A DNA stretch of 64,000 nt. Source: Nocardia veterana NBRC 100344. GTDB lineage: Bacteria > Actinomycetota > Actinomycetes > Mycobacteriales > Mycobacteriaceae. The notes beneath the pieces were generated by a model. The model did no database searches, was not told where the DNA came from, and saw only the letters and a program-made list of their open reading frames with translations. The translations under genes were made by a program, and so were the position numbers. Shown piece after piece: positions 53,680 to 62,927 of the stretch (within the stretch, counting starts at the first letter, position 1; each line of letters begins with the position of its first letter). The stretch lies in assembly GCF_000308855.1 (NCBI RefSeq), contig NZ_BAGM01000032.1:1-64000 (forward strand). The letters run 5' to 3'.

Positions 53680-54770
53680 CGCGATGTCCTTCCGGTTCCG
53701 TCACTGGAGAATCTGCCGACCGCGGGACGCAGCGGGACGTCGAGGGCGTCGTAGAGCCCCGGATCGGCGTCGACCAACCAGTCGATGGCGTTGACCAATC
53801 TGCCCACGGCCGTGGCATTCCCGCCGGCGGCCCGGTTGCCGCCCTCGGTTTCGGCCTCGACCGTGACGTCGATGCGCGGGTCGCCGTCGATGATGATGCG
53901 GTGTGCCCCGGCACCGCCCGGCGGCTGCGGCCAGTCCGGCGCGCAATCGGGGTGGATCCGGGTGACGTGTTCGATCACGATGCGCGGCCGTCCGCCGACG
54001 ACGCCCTGCACCTCGAACCGGACCGCCCCCTGGGTGCCCGCCTCGAAGTCGCCCATGGTGCGGGTGCGCACGGTGGTTTCGAGTGCGCGGCGATCCAGCG
54101 TCTCGCGAATGCCGTCGAGTTCGGCGCCGAGGGCGCGCGCGAGCAACCGAATCTGCCCGCCCCACACCATGGTCGGTACGCCGGGTGCGGTCATCGGCGG
54201 TTCGTAGTCCATCGGCTGTCCCATGCCGACCAGATAGCGCACCGAATCCGGCTGGTCGTAGCTGGAGTAGTCGAAGATCTCCTGGCAGCGGATGGTGTCG
54301 ATGCGATTGGCGACCCCGCTGATCAGCAGTGGCAGCACATCGTTGCCCCAGCCGGGATCGATGCCGGAGACGAACAGCGAACCGCCGCCGGCCGCGATCG
54401 CCGCCAGCACCGGCTCCCGCAGTTCGGCGGGTGCGTTACGGGGGTCGTACAGCGGGTAGAGGGCAGGGGTGACGACGACGGCGCCGGCGCGGATCGCGCT
54501 GAGGATGTCGCGCAGCGCGTCATCGGGACGGCTGTCGCCGGAGGCGGCGTAGACGACCGCGCTCGGCGCCCGGGCCAGCAAGGCCTCGGTATCGGCCGAG
54601 GCGATGACCCCGAGGTCGTGATCCAGTCCGGCCAGCCGGCCGGCGTCCCGGCCTACCTTGTCCGGATCGTGAACCAGCACGCCGGTCAGTGCGAGCCCGG
54701 GGTGCGCGTGCACGGCGCGAATCGCGGCACGGCCGACATTGCCCGTACCCCAGACGATCGTCGAGATCAT
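53676..54770 (-). CDS. DapB-like NAD(P)-dependent reductase
   Basis: The 364-residue protein has an N-terminal Rossmann motif (IVWGTGNVGRAAIRAV) and a C-terminal domain resembling dihydrodipicolinate reductase/amine dehydrogenase-like proteins, with SGIDPGWGNDVLPLL in the active region. Nocardial and mycobacterial homologues often lie near sterol or aromatic catabolic genes; the substrate is unknown. TAGCCT ends seven bases before the ATG and a perfect KstR2 consensus lies across that -10, so expression is predicted to rise with steroid ring breakdown. Confidence 0.83.
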   Translation of the reverse strand: MISTIVWGTGNVGRAAIRAVHAHPGLALTGVLVHDPDKVGRDAGRLAGLDHDLGVIASADTEALLARAPSAVVYAASGDSRPDDALRDILSAIRAGAVVVTPALYPLYDPRNAPAELREPVLAAIAAGGGSLFVSGIDPGWGNDVLPLLISGVANRIDTIRCQEIFDYSSYDQPDSVRYLVGMGQPMDYEPPMTAPGVPTMVWGGQIRLLARALGAELDGIRETLDRRALETTVRTRTMGDFEAGTQGAVRFEVQGVVGGRPRIVIEHVTRIHPDCAPDWPQPPGGAGAHRIIIDGDPRIDVTVEAETEGGNRAAGGNATAVGRLVNAIDWLVDADPGLYDALDVPLRPAVGRFSSDGTGRTSR

Positions 54771-54777
54771 CCCTCAG

Positions 54778-54783
54778 AGGCTA
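54778..54783 (-). promoter_or_regulatory. -10 element of the reductase-CMD operon (leaderless)
   Basis: On the minus strand TAGCCT ends seven bases before the ATG at 54770. Its upstream end touches the KstR2-type operator. Confidence 0.55.
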
Positions 54784-54796
54784 GCAAGCGCTTGGT
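54783..54796. promoter_or_regulatory. Predicted KstR2 operator (AnCAAGnnCTTGnT)
   Basis: The 14 bases match the published KstR2 consensus at every fixed position, around the palindrome CAAGCGCTTG (54785-54794). KstR2 is the TetR-family repressor of cholesterol ring C/D catabolism in mycobacteria and rhodococci. The site covers about -13 to -26 of the predicted leaderless transcript, an ideal repressing position. Confidence 0.7.
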
Positions 54797-54882
54797 TTGG
54801 CGTGGGCGTTATGCGCGGATTGTTCGGACCCGGCGGCCGGCCGGGGCTCGCCGGATCACCGCCCGCCGGTGCGGTGGTTCGG

Positions 54883-54888
54883 TAATCT
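54883..54888 (+). promoter_or_regulatory. -10 element of the DUF6412 gene (leaderless)
   Basis: TAATCT ends seven bases before the first of two tandem ATG codons at 54896. Confidence 0.5.
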
Positions 54889-54895
54889 GGGCGGC

Positions 54896-55192
54896 ATGAT
54901 GGCGCGGGTGCGTGCGGCGGCGGTGGTGCTGTGCGCCCTCGTGTTGTCCGTGCTCGCCGCGGTGGGTGTGCCTGCGGGCGAACCGAATTCACTGCTGGCC
55001 GTCGGAGCCGCGGCCGCCCTCGCGCTCGCGGTGCTGGCCACTTGTTCCGGCCGGATCCGGCTGGTGCCCGTCGCGCTCCGCAGCGGGCCACCGGTGTCCG
55101 CGCAGCAGCGCCGCCGGGGATCCTTTCTGCGACAGAGCAATCCGGATGCCGCGGGTCGAGTGCGGCCCCGGGCGCCGGGGCGCCGGAGCTGA
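54896..55192 (+). CDS. DUF6412-like small membrane protein
   Basis: The 98-residue protein has two hydrophobic helices (about 6-25 and 31-52) and a basic Arg/Pro-rich cytoplasmic tail containing SAQQRRRGSFLRQSNPDAAGR. This tail motif recurs in the DUF6412 proteins that precede YidC paralogues in Nocardia and Streptomyces, suggesting a role with the insertase, but function is unknown. Leaderless -10 seven bases upstream. Confidence 0.75.
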   Translation: MMARVRAAAVVLCALVLSVLAAVGVPAGEPNSLLAVGAAAALALAVLATCSGRIRLVPVALRSGPPVSAQQRRRGSFLRQSNPDAAGRVRPRAPGRRS

Positions 55193-55273
55193 TCGCGTCG
55201 TCGGACGCGGTCCGCTCGGTGACCCTGTTCCTGCCCGTCCGCGTACGGGTGCCTCGTAGTGAGGTGATCTCTC

Positions 55274-56107
55274 ATGCTCGATTTCGTGTATTACCCGGTA
55301 TCCGCGGTGCTCTGGCTGTGGCACGCCGGCTTCGCGGCACTGTTCGGTGCCACGAGCGGCGCGGCCTGGGTGGCGGCCATCGTCATGCTGGTCGTCACCC
55401 TGCGGCTGGCCCTGTTCCGGCCGTATCTGGCCCAGGTCCGCTTCTCCCGAACGATGGCACTGTTGCAGCCGGAAATCCGCCGGTTGCGTGCCGAATGCGG
55501 CGACGATCGCGAACGGCTGGCGTCGGAAACGCGAAAATTGCAGCAGCAGCACAACTTCAGCGTGCTCGGCGGTTGCCTGCCGCTGCTCGGGCAAACCCTG
55601 ATGTTCCTCGGGCTCTACCACGTGCTGCGGTCGTTCGACCGGACCGGCGCTTCGGGGTCCCTGTTCGGCGGCGGGCACGCCATGACCCCGGAGCAGAATG
55701 CCGCGACCGCCAACTATCTGTTCTCCCCGGAGCTGGTGCGATCGTTCCTGCAGGCCAGGCTGTTCGGTGCGCCGCTGTCGGCCACGGTGACGGGTTCGGC
55801 CGGGTCCGTGGCCACGGTGGTCGCGGTCGCACTCCCGCTGCTGCTGATCGCCGCGATCACCACGCACTGCACGGCCCGTGCGTCGATCGCCCGTCAGCTC
55901 GAGTCCACACCGCAGACCCGGATCATCAACGCGATGACGCTGTGGCTGTTCCCGCTCGGCGCACTGGCCGCCGGGCTGGTGCTGCCGGTCGGCATCCTGA
56001 TCTACTTCGCGACCAGCAACACCTGGACCTACGTGCAGCAGTATCTGGTGCACCGGCGGCTGGATCCCCCGGTCGCGGTCGCGCAGCCGGCGCGTCCGCC
56101 GGCCTAG
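55274..56107 (+). CDS. YidC/Oxa1-family membrane insertase, short paralogue
   Basis: The 277-residue protein has the YidC core of five to six helices without the large periplasmic domain: VTLRLALFRPYLAQVR, which holds the groove Arg near residue 44, the coiled loop (IRRLRAECGDDRERL...), the LGGCLPLLGQTLMFLGLYHVL helix and a final pair of helices. Actinobacteria usually have the essential YidC next to rnpA at the origin; this one, beside DUF6412, is a second copy. GAGGTGATC supports the ATG. It ends five bases before the converging ctaD. Confidence 0.87.
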   Translation: MLDFVYYPVSAVLWLWHAGFAALFGATSGAAWVAAIVMLVVTLRLALFRPYLAQVRFSRTMALLQPEIRRLRAECGDDRERLASETRKLQQQHNFSVLGGCLPLLGQTLMFLGLYHVLRSFDRTGASGSLFGGGHAMTPEQNAATANYLFSPELVRSFLQARLFGAPLSATVTGSAGSVATVVAVALPLLLIAAITTHCTARASIARQLESTPQTRIINAMTLWLFPLGALAAGLVLPVGILIYFATSNTWTYVQQYLVHRRLDPPVAVAQPARPPA

Positions 56108-56112
56108 GCCGG

Positions 56113-57855
56113 TTACCGCCCGGCGGGCTCGGACTCGGTCTCGTCGAGCTCGACGTGCGGGGCGCCCCAGCCGATATGGGATTCGGCGCGCATGCGCCGC
56201 ACCATATGTGGATAGTGCAGTTCGAAAGCAGGTCGCTCCGAACGGATTCGGGGAAGTTCGTAGAAGTTGTGGCGAGGCGGCGGACAGGTCGTCGCCCACT
56301 CCAGGGAATTGCCGTAACCCCACGGGTCGTCCACGGTCACCACCTCGCCGTAGCGGTAGCTCCGGAATACATTCCACACGAAGGTGACCATCGAGAATCC
56401 GAGGATGAACGAGCCGATGGTGGAAATCGTGTTGAGCGTGGTGAATCCGTCGGTGGGGAGGTAATCGGCGTACCGGCGCGGCATGCCCTCGGCGCCCAGC
56501 CAGTGCTGCACCAGGAAGGTGGTGTGGAAGCCGAGGAAGGTGGTCCAGAAGTGGAGCCGGCCGAGCCGCTCGTCGAGCAGCCGGCCGGTCATCTTCGGGA
56601 ACCAGAAGTAGATTCCGCCGAAGGTGGCGAACACGATCGTGCCGAACAGCACGTAATGGAAGTGCGCCACAACGAAATACGAGTCGGTGACGTGGAAGTC
56701 CAGCGGCGGGCTGGCCAGGATGACCCCGGACAGTCCGCCGAACAGGAAGGTGACCAGAAAGCCGAGTGCCCACAGCATCGGTGTCTCGAAGGTCAGCTGG
56801 CCCTTCCACATGGTGCCGATCCAGTTGAAGAACTTCACGCCGGTCGGCACCGCGATCATGAATGTCATGAAGGAGAAGTACGGCAGCAGTACGGCCCCGG
56901 TGGCGAACATGTGGTGCGCCCACACTGCCACCGACAGCGCTCCGATGCTCATCGTCGCGTAGACCAGCGCGGTGTAGCCGAACACGGGTTTGCGGCTGAA
57001 CACCGGGAAGATCTCGGTGACGATGCCGAAGAACGGCAACGCGATGATGTACACCTCGGGATGGCCGAAATACCAGAACAGGTGCTGATAGAGCAGGTTG
57101 CCGCCGGTGGCCGCGTCGTAGATGTGCCCGCCGAGATGCCGGTCCACCATCAGGGCCATGAGCGCCGCGGTGAGAATCGGAAAGGCCAGCAGGATCAGCA
57201 CGCTCGTGACGACGATATTCCAGGTGAACAGCGGCATCCGGAACAGCGTCATACCCGGCGCGCGCAGGACCACCACCGTGGTGAGCATATTGACCGCGCC
57301 GAGAATCGTCCCCAGACCCGACACGGCCAGACCCATGATCCACATATCGCAGCCCACCCCGGGGGAGTGCACGATATCCGACAGTGGCGTGTATGCGGTC
57401 CAGCCGAAGTCGGCCGCGCCGCCCGGGGTGACGAAGCCGGCGGTGGCCATGCCGGCGCCGAAGATGTAGAGCCAGTAGCTGAGCGCGTTCAGCCGTGGAA
57501 AGGCCACATCCGGCGCGCCGATCTGGAGCGGCAGGATGCAGTTGGCGAAGCCGAACACGATCGGGGTGGCATAGAACAGCAGCATGATCGTGCCGTGCAT
57601 GGTGAACAGCTGATTGAACTGTTCCGGCGACAGGAACTGCAGGCCCGGCCTGGCCAGTTCGGCCCGCATCAGCAGCGCCATCAGACCGCCGATCAGGAAG
57701 AACGCCATCGAGGTCGCGATGTACATCATTCCGAGCAATTTGGGATCGGTCGTGGTGACGATGTTCCAGATCTGCGATCCCTTCGGGGCGACCCGCCTGG
57801 GATAAGGCCTCACGGCTTCGATCTCGGCGGCGCCGCGAGATGGTGCTGTAGTCAC
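56113..57855 (-). CDS. ctaD: Cytochrome c oxidase subunit I
   Basis: CtaD is the catalytic heme-copper subunit of the aa3 oxidase. The 580-residue protein has 12 helices and all metal ligands: His87 and His400 (heme a), His398 (heme a3), His265, His314 and His315 (CuB) and Tyr269, which cross-links to His265. The D-channel Glu267 (GHPEVY) and K-channel Lys339 (PTGVKFF) are present. GAGGAGG is five bases before the GTG. No other cta or qcr gene is near, so this may be one of several ctaD copies. Confidence 0.96.
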   Translation of the reverse strand: MTTAPSRGAAEIEAVRPYPRRVAPKGSQIWNIVTTTDPKLLGMMYIATSMAFFLIGGLMALLMRAELARPGLQFLSPEQFNQLFTMHGTIMLLFYATPIVFGFANCILPLQIGAPDVAFPRLNALSYWLYIFGAGMATAGFVTPGGAADFGWTAYTPLSDIVHSPGVGCDMWIMGLAVSGLGTILGAVNMLTTVVVLRAPGMTLFRMPLFTWNIVVTSVLILLAFPILTAALMALMVDRHLGGHIYDAATGGNLLYQHLFWYFGHPEVYIIALPFFGIVTEIFPVFSRKPVFGYTALVYATMSIGALSVAVWAHHMFATGAVLLPYFSFMTFMIAVPTGVKFFNWIGTMWKGQLTFETPMLWALGFLVTFLFGGLSGVILASPPLDFHVTDSYFVVAHFHYVLFGTIVFATFGGIYFWFPKMTGRLLDERLGRLHFWTTFLGFHTTFLVQHWLGAEGMPRRYADYLPTDGFTTLNTISTIGSFILGFSMVTFVWNVFRSYRYGEVVTVDDPWGYGNSLEWATTCPPPRHNFYELPRIRSERPAFELHYPHMVRRMRAESHIGWGAPHVELDETESEPAGR

Positions 57856-58195
57856 AGTTCCTCCTCGAGCCCAACCATCTTCGAGTGTGGCACCGCGGCA
57901 AGATCAACGGGTTCGAATCCGGCGGGGTATCCGGTGTGGTGATCGGTCGTGATCTTCGGAGACGGCCTCATGCTCCCATCGATACCCACTTTCCGGTGCT
58001 CGGATCGCCGGGACTGCTGGTGGATCGCTGGGAAGTAACGGATGCGTCGGGAGCCTCCCCCGGAACACGGCCCGGGAGTACGGTGGGACCCGACCGTTTC
58101 GGAGTGGTTCTGCGGGTGAGCGCGGCGGTGCGGACCATAGCTGTCCGTTCGCTCGCCGCTGCGACGACGAAAATTCCGACAGACGAGGTGTGGAC
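57856..58195. other. Divergent promoter region of ctaD and the Hsp100 gene
   Basis: This 340-base gap holds no gene. It contains ribosome sites at both ends and a small palindrome (GGGAG-C-CTCCC at 58049-58059). I see no clear HspR (HAIR) or CIRCE element that would mark the downstream ATPase as a classical heat-shock gene. Confidence 0.5.
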
Positions 58196-60745
58196 ATGAC
58201 CGCTGCCTGGCCCAGTTCGTTCAACTCCTTCGACGATCTGTTCAACCGTTTCTTCGGCCCCGGAATGGCCGCCCAGCCCCCGGTCCAGCGCATCGATCTC
58301 GGCAGGCTGCTCAGCGACAGCGCCAAACAACTGATCGCGACGGCCCGCGGGGCCGCGCAGGAATGGGGCAATCCGGAGGTCACCCCCGAACATCTGCTCT
58401 ACGCCGCGACCCAGGTCGAGCCGTCGCGCGGGGTGATCGGTCAGCTGGATCTGGATCCGGACAAGGTGGCCGCGCAGATGCGTTCCGCGGTCGGCAGCGG
58501 GGAAGCCGCCGCGACCTCGGGTGGCCAGGTGGTACTGGGGCCGGGGGCGAAACTGGCGCTGCGCAACGCCCAGCGCAGCGCGGCCGAGGCCGGCTCGAGC
58601 TACATCGGCCCGGAACACATTCTGCTCGGCATCGCCGACAATCCGGAAAGCCCGGCAGCGCAAGCCCTTTCGGGTGCCAAGCTGCCGGTCGCCGAGGGGC
58701 CGAAGAAGCCGAGCGATACGCCCACCCTGGACGAATACGGCCGCGACCTCACGGCCGAGGCCCGGGCCGGCAAGGTCGATCCGGTCGTCGGCCGCGCCGA
58801 GGAGATCGAACAGACCGTGGAGATCCTGTCGCGGCGGCGCAAGAACAATCCGGTGCTGATCGGCGATCCGGGTGTCGGCAAGACGGCCATCGTCGAGGGT
58901 CTGGCCCAGCGCATCGTCAACGGGGATGTGCCCAGCACGCTGGCCGACCGGCGCGTCGTCGCGCTGGATGTGGGGTCGCTGGTGGCGGGCAGTAAATACC
59001 GCGGCGAATTCGAGGAGCGGCTGACCAAGATCCTCGACGAGGTCCGCGAACACTCCGACGAACTGGTGCTGTTCATCGACGAGTTGCACACCATCGTCGG
59101 CGCGGGCACCGGTGGCGAGGGGTCGATGGATGCGGGCAATCTGCTCAAACCGGCACTGGCCCGCGGGGAACTCCACGCTATCGGCGCGACGACGGTGGAC
59201 GAGTATCGCAAGTACATCGAGAAGGACGCGGCGCTGGAACGGCGTTTCCAGCCGGTGCTGGTACCGGAACCGTCGGTCGCCGACACCATCGAAATCCTGC
59301 GCGGGCTCGCCGATGTCTACGAGGAACACCACCAGGTGCACTACGACGACGAGGCATTGGTGGCCGCCGCCGAACTGTCCGATCGCTACATCACCGATCG
59401 GTTCATGCCCGACAAGGCGATCGATCTGGTCGATCAGGCCGGGGCCCGGGTCCGGTTGCGCACCCGCATGCCCGGTCCGGATCTGCGGGCGGCCCAGGAG
59501 GAGGTGTCGCGGCTCGAGCGCGAGAAGGATGCCGCGGTAGCGGCCGAGGATTATGCCCGCGCCGACGAGCTCAAGGCCGAACTCGCGGCCGCCGAGGAAC
59601 GGGTCGGCCACATCAGTGCCGACGAGGCGCCCACCGTCACTGTCGACGATATCGCCGAGGTGGTGTCCAAACAGACCGGAATTCCGGTGTCGGAGCTGAC
59701 CGTCGAGGAGCGCCAACGCCTGCTGCAACTCGAGGACGTCCTGCACAAGCGGGTGATCGGTCAGGACGAGGCGATCGTGGCGGTCGCCGAGGCGGTGCGC
59801 CGGGCTCGCGCTGGGATGAAGGATCCGAACCGCCCGATCGGATCGTTCCTGTTCCTCGGCCCGACCGGTGTGGGCAAGACGGAATTGGCGAAAGCGTTGG
59901 CGGAGGCGGTATTCGGCGACGAGGACCGGCTCGTCCGCTTCGATATGAGCGAATTCCAGGAGAAGCACACCGTTTCCCGGCTGGTCGGCGCCCCGCCCGG
60001 ATATGTGGGCTACGACGACGCCGCGCAGCTCACCGACAAGGTTCGCCGCCAGCCGTATTCGGTGATCCTGTTCGACGAGGTGGAGAAGGCGCACCCGGAT
60101 GTGTTCAACGTGCTGCTGCAGTTGCTCGACGACGGGCGGGTCACCGATTCGAAGGGCCGCACCGTCGATTTCAAGAACACCATCGTGATCATGACCAGCA
60201 ACATCGGTTCGGATCTGATCCTGAAGGCGACCTCGGCGGAACTGGATGCGATCACCCCGCGCCTGATGGAGCGGCTGCAACAGCATTTCCGTCCGGAATT
60301 CCTCAACCGCATCGACGAGACCATCGTCTTTCATCGACTCGACCAGGAGGAGCTGCGCCGAATCGTGGATCTGGTACTCGACGGTCCGCGGCGGCGGCTG
60401 CGGGCTCAGGACATCGAGCTCGACGTCACCGATGCGGCCCGGGACTGGTTGTCGGAGAACGGGTATCAGCCGGAGTTCGGTGCCCGGCCGCTGCGCCGGA
60501 CGGTGCAGAAGCAGCTGGAGAATCAGGTGTCGCGGCTGGTGCTCGGCGGCGAGTTGAACCCCGGTGACACCGTGCGCGTCGATGCCGGCGACACCGGCCT
60601 GCTCGTCTCGGCGGTCACCGGCTCCGGTGGCGAACGATCGCTGGACACCTCCGGCAACGGACAGAAACCGAAGGGGAAGAAGGCCAACGCCAAGAGCGAC
60701 GGCAAATCCGAGAAGAAGGCGAGTGCGAAATCGGGGAAGGACTGA
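58196..60745 (+). CDS. ClpC-like Hsp100 ATPase lacking the ClpP-docking loop
   Basis: The 849-residue protein has a short aromatic N-terminal extension ([16 protein letters not shown]), a double Clp_N domain (about 35-170), two AAA+ modules (Walker A near 221 and 555) and a short UVR-like middle segment (about 439-470, [13 protein letters not shown]). This is ClpC architecture. However, in the second AAA+ module, between SNIGSDLIL and [10 protein letters not shown], the Gly-Leu-Gly-Phe-type loop that binds ClpP in ClpC1 is missing, as in ClpB. A Lys-rich tail ends the protein. It probably works as a stand-alone unfoldase or disaggregase. GAGG precedes the ATG by eight bases. Confidence 0.92.
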   Translation: MTAAWPSSFNSFDDLFNRFFGPGMAAQPPVQRIDLGRLLSDSAKQLIATARGAAQEWGNPEVTPEHLLYAATQVEPSRGVIGQLDLDPDKVAAQMRSAVGSGEAAATSGGQVVLGPGAKLALRNAQRSAAEAGSSYIGPEHILLGIADNPESPAAQALSGAKLPVAEGPKKPSDTPTLDEYGRDLTAEARAGKVDPVVGRAEEIEQTVEILSRRRKNNPVLIGDPGVGKTAIVEGLAQRIVNGDVPSTLADRRVVALDVGSLVAGSKYRGEFEERLTKILDEVREHSDELVLFIDELHTIVGAGTGGEGSMDAGNLLKPALARGELHAIGATTVDEYRKYIEKDAALERRFQPVLVPEPSVADTIEILRGLADVYEEHHQVHYDDEALVAAAELSDRYITDRFMPDKAIDLVDQAGARVRLRTRMPGPDLRAAQEEVSRLEREKDAAVAAEDYARADELKAELAAAEERVGHISADEAPTVTVDDIAEVVSKQTGIPVSELTVEERQRLLQLEDVLHKRVIGQDEAIVAVAEAVRRARAGMKDPNRPIGSFLFLGPTGVGKTELAKALAEAVFGDEDRLVRFDMSEFQEKHTVSRLVGAPPGYVGYDDAAQLTDKVRRQPYSVILFDEVEKAHPDVFNVLLQLLDDGRVTDSKGRTVDFKNTIVIMTSNIGSDLILKATSAELDAITPRLMERLQQHFRPEFLNRIDETIVFHRLDQEELRRIVDLVLDGPRRRLRAQDIELDVTDAARDWLSENGYQPEFGARPLRRTVQKQLENQVSRLVLGGELNPGDTVRVDAGDTGLLVSAVTGSGGERSLDTSGNGQKPKGKKANAKSDGKSEKKASAKSGKD

Positions 60746-60799
60746 TACCGCGGCTGTTCGGTCCGGCATGCGTTCGGCGAGGGATGTCCCCCTCGTCGG

Positions 60800-61444
60800 C
60801 TATCCGGACATGCCGGACAACACGCCCGCGGTGAGGTCCCGCATGCATTCGACCACCAGGGTGGCCGGGTTGCTTTCTCGCCCGGCCGGGTCGGCGGCCC
60901 ACTGTTCCAGGCCGATCCGGATGGCGCCGGCGGCGGCCGCGGCCAAGGTGCGCAGCCGCAGCGGCGCGGTGTCGGGGGACAGGTCGGTCAGCAATTCCAG
61001 CAGTGCGTGCTCACCGGTGAGGTTGACCCGGAACCAGACCGCGCGCAGGGCCGCGTCGTCGGCCATGGCACGCAGCAGCCCCCGAGTGATGTCGAGTTCG
61101 TCGCGATCCACCACGTTCAGGGCTCGGATCGCGGCGGCTTCCAGTTCCGCGGCGGTCGGCAGCCGGTCCGGTCCGTCGCCGAGGATGTCCAGCCAGCGAG
61201 ACGCACCCGCCGACAGCATCGGTTCCACGGCATCCTCTTTGGTACGGCAGTAGCGGTAGAAGGTGCGTAGGCCGACGCCGGCCTCCGCGGCGATCCGTTC
61301 GGCCGTCACCGCGGCGGTGCCGTATTCGGCGAACAGCCGGGCGGCCGTGTGCGCGATCTCCATTCGGGTCGCGGTCTTGCGCCGCTGCGCCAGGTTCGGA
61401 CGTGGCGATTCGCCGCCGGATGGACCGGTGTCGGACTCGGGCAT
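60800..61444 (-). CDS. TetR-family regulator
   Basis: The 214-residue protein has a TetR helix-turn-helix (about 25-70: AARLFAEYGTAAVTAERIAAEAGVGLRTFYRY in two parts) and an all-helical ligand domain. AGGAGGTGA precedes the ATG by about four bases. It is divergent from an SDR gene, with a 15-bp palindrome between them, which makes that gene the probable target and the palindrome the probable operator. Confidence 0.9.
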   Translation of the reverse strand: MPESDTGPSGGESPRPNLAQRRKTATRMEIAHTAARLFAEYGTAAVTAERIAAEAGVGLRTFYRYCRTKEDAVEPMLSAGASRWLDILGDGPDRLPTAAELEAAAIRALNVVDRDELDITRGLLRAMADDAALRAVWFRVNLTGEHALLELLTDLSPDTAPLRLRTLAAAAAGAIRIGLEQWAADPAGRESNPATLVVECMRDLTAGVLSGMSG

Positions 61445-61485
61445 GAGTCACCTCCTGTCCCTATTTTATGCATGCTTTGTCACTC

Positions 61486-61500
61486 TGGCACGACGTGCCA
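61486..61500. promoter_or_regulatory. 15-bp palindrome between tetR and SDR genes
   Basis: Seven-base perfect arms (TGGCACG/CGTGCCA) flank a central A. It lies 41 bases upstream of tetR and 54 bases upstream of the SDR start, a normal place for a shared TetR operator. Confidence 0.6.
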
Positions 61501-61554
61501 AACAGGCGTAGTGTGTCTACAGATCGAGAAAATCCAGTCGAGGAGAGTTTCGCA

Positions 61555-62325
61555 ATGGAGCGTTTCGCAGACCGCCGTGTTCTGATCACCGGCGCCGGAT
61601 CCGGAATCGGGCGCGCCACGGTACATCGGATCCTGTCCGAGGGCGGCACCGTCGTGGCCGCCGATGTCAACGAGGCCGGCCTGGCCGATACCGCGAAGCA
61701 GGCGGCCGAAAAGGGTTACGCCGACCGGTTGACCACCGTGGCGATCGATATCTCCGACGAGGACTCGGTGCAGGCCGGGGTGGGTAAGGCCGTGGAAACG
61801 CTCGGCGGCCTCGACGCGCTGGTCAACGCCGCCGGCATCCTGCGTTCGGCGCACACGCACGAGATGCCGCTCGCCGACTGGAACCGGATCATCACCACCA
61901 ACCTCACCGGCACGTTCCTGATGATCCGCGCATCGCTGCCCGCGCTGCTGGACAGCGGCCGTGGGGTGATCGTAAACTTCGCCTCCACCTCGACCTACTT
62001 CGCGCACCCGTACATGTCGGCGTATGCGGCGTCGAAGGGCGGCATCATGTCGATGACCCATGCGCTGGCGTCGGAATACTCCAAGCAGAATTTGCGCGTG
62101 GTAGCGGTGGCGCCCGGTTCCATCTCGAGCGATATGACCGACGGTCGTGGTCCGGGTCTGCCGGAAGACGCCGATTTCTCGCTGTTCACCAAGCTGACGC
62201 CGATGCTGGGCCAGGGCTTCGCCTCGCCCGATACCGTCGCCGGTGTGGTGGCCATGCTGGCCTCCGACGACGGCGCCTTCATCACCGGTACCGAGGTGCG
62301 CATCGACGGCGGCACGCACGCCTGA
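61555..62325 (+). CDS. Short-chain dehydrogenase/reductase (FabG-like)
   Basis: The 256-residue classical SDR has TGAGSGIGRA at the cofactor site, an acidic Asp in AADVNEA that suggests NAD(H), NAAG, catalytic Ser (NFASTSTYF) and YAASK. Substrates may be hydroxy-steroids, alcohols or 3-oxoacyl groups. AGGAGAG is seven bases before the ATG. It is divergent from tetR and is followed by an NTF2-like gene, which together suggest a small catabolic unit. Confidence 0.9.
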   Translation: MERFADRRVLITGAGSGIGRATVHRILSEGGTVVAADVNEAGLADTAKQAAEKGYADRLTTVAIDISDEDSVQAGVGKAVETLGGLDALVNAAGILRSAHTHEMPLADWNRIITTNLTGTFLMIRASLPALLDSGRGVIVNFASTSTYFAHPYMSAYAASKGGIMSMTHALASEYSKQNLRVVAVAPGSISSDMTDGRGPGLPEDADFSLFTKLTPMLGQGFASPDTVAGVVAMLASDDGAFITGTEVRIDGGTHA

Positions 62326-62377
62326 TCCGTTCGCGGGTGGTCCGGGCCGATCCCGGTCAACGGGAAAGCTCGGACCG

Positions 62378-62393
62378 GAACAGTAACCTGTTC
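62378..62393. promoter_or_regulatory. Inverted repeat GAACAG-N4-CTGTTC before the NTF2-like gene
   Basis: Perfect six-base arms flank TAAC. It lies 39 bases upstream of the NTF2-like ATG and after the SDR stop, so the NTF2-like gene may have its own regulated promoter, with either flanking regulator as candidate. Confidence 0.4.
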
Positions 62394-62431
62394 TATTGTG
62401 CTGGCGGGGCCGATATCAGGAGGTGACCGCG

Positions 62432-62914
62432 ATGGATCTCGTTGCGTTGGAGGAGATTCGTGCGTTGAAGTACCGCTATCTGCGCACACTGGATATGCGG
62501 GAATGGGACGAGTTCGCCGACACCCTCGCCGAGGACGCGGTGGCCGACTACGGCTCACCCTCGGGTGGGAAACCGCTGCAGTTCGAGGGACGTGCCGCGA
62601 TCGTCGGGTATCTGAGCGGTGCCATGAGCGGCACCATGATCACCTCCCATGTGTGCAGTCACCCCGAGATCGCCATCGACGGTGACACCGCCTCGGGCAG
62701 TTGGTGTCTGGAGGACACCGTCATCGTTCCCGAGCACGGGATCATGATCCGGGGGGCCGCCTACTATCGCGACACCTATCGGCGCGAGGCCGACGGGCGC
62801 TGGCGCATCACCCGGACCGGATATCAGCGCAATTACGAGACGATGGTTCCGCTCGCGGCCATGCCGGGCTTCACCATCACCGCCAGCCGCTGGGATCCGA
62901 GCCTGTCGCACTGA
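62432..62914 (+). CDS. NTF2-like (SnoaL_4-type) protein
   Basis: The 160-residue protein has the SnoaL-like fold: ALEEIRALKYRYLRTLDMREWDEFADTLAEDAVADYG in the opening helices, a core His-Val-Cys-Ser-His, and RWRITRTGYQRNYE near the end. This subgroup (also called bile-acid dehydratase-like) often accompanies SDRs in ring-degradation pathways and may carry out dehydration or isomerisation. AGGAGGTGA precedes the ATG. It converges with the AraC gene. Confidence 0.82.
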   Translation: MDLVALEEIRALKYRYLRTLDMREWDEFADTLAEDAVADYGSPSGGKPLQFEGRAAIVGYLSGAMSGTMITSHVCSHPEIAIDGDTASGSWCLEDTVIVPEHGIMIRGAAYYRDTYRREADGRWRITRTGYQRNYETMVPLAAMPGFTITASRWDPSLSH

Positions 62915-62927
62915 GCCCGCCGGGCGT

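Noticed and set aside
57909..57921. GGGTTCGAATCC resembles a tRNA T-loop
   Set aside because: No matching T-stem, D-arm, anticodon arm or acceptor stem could be drawn around it on either strand.
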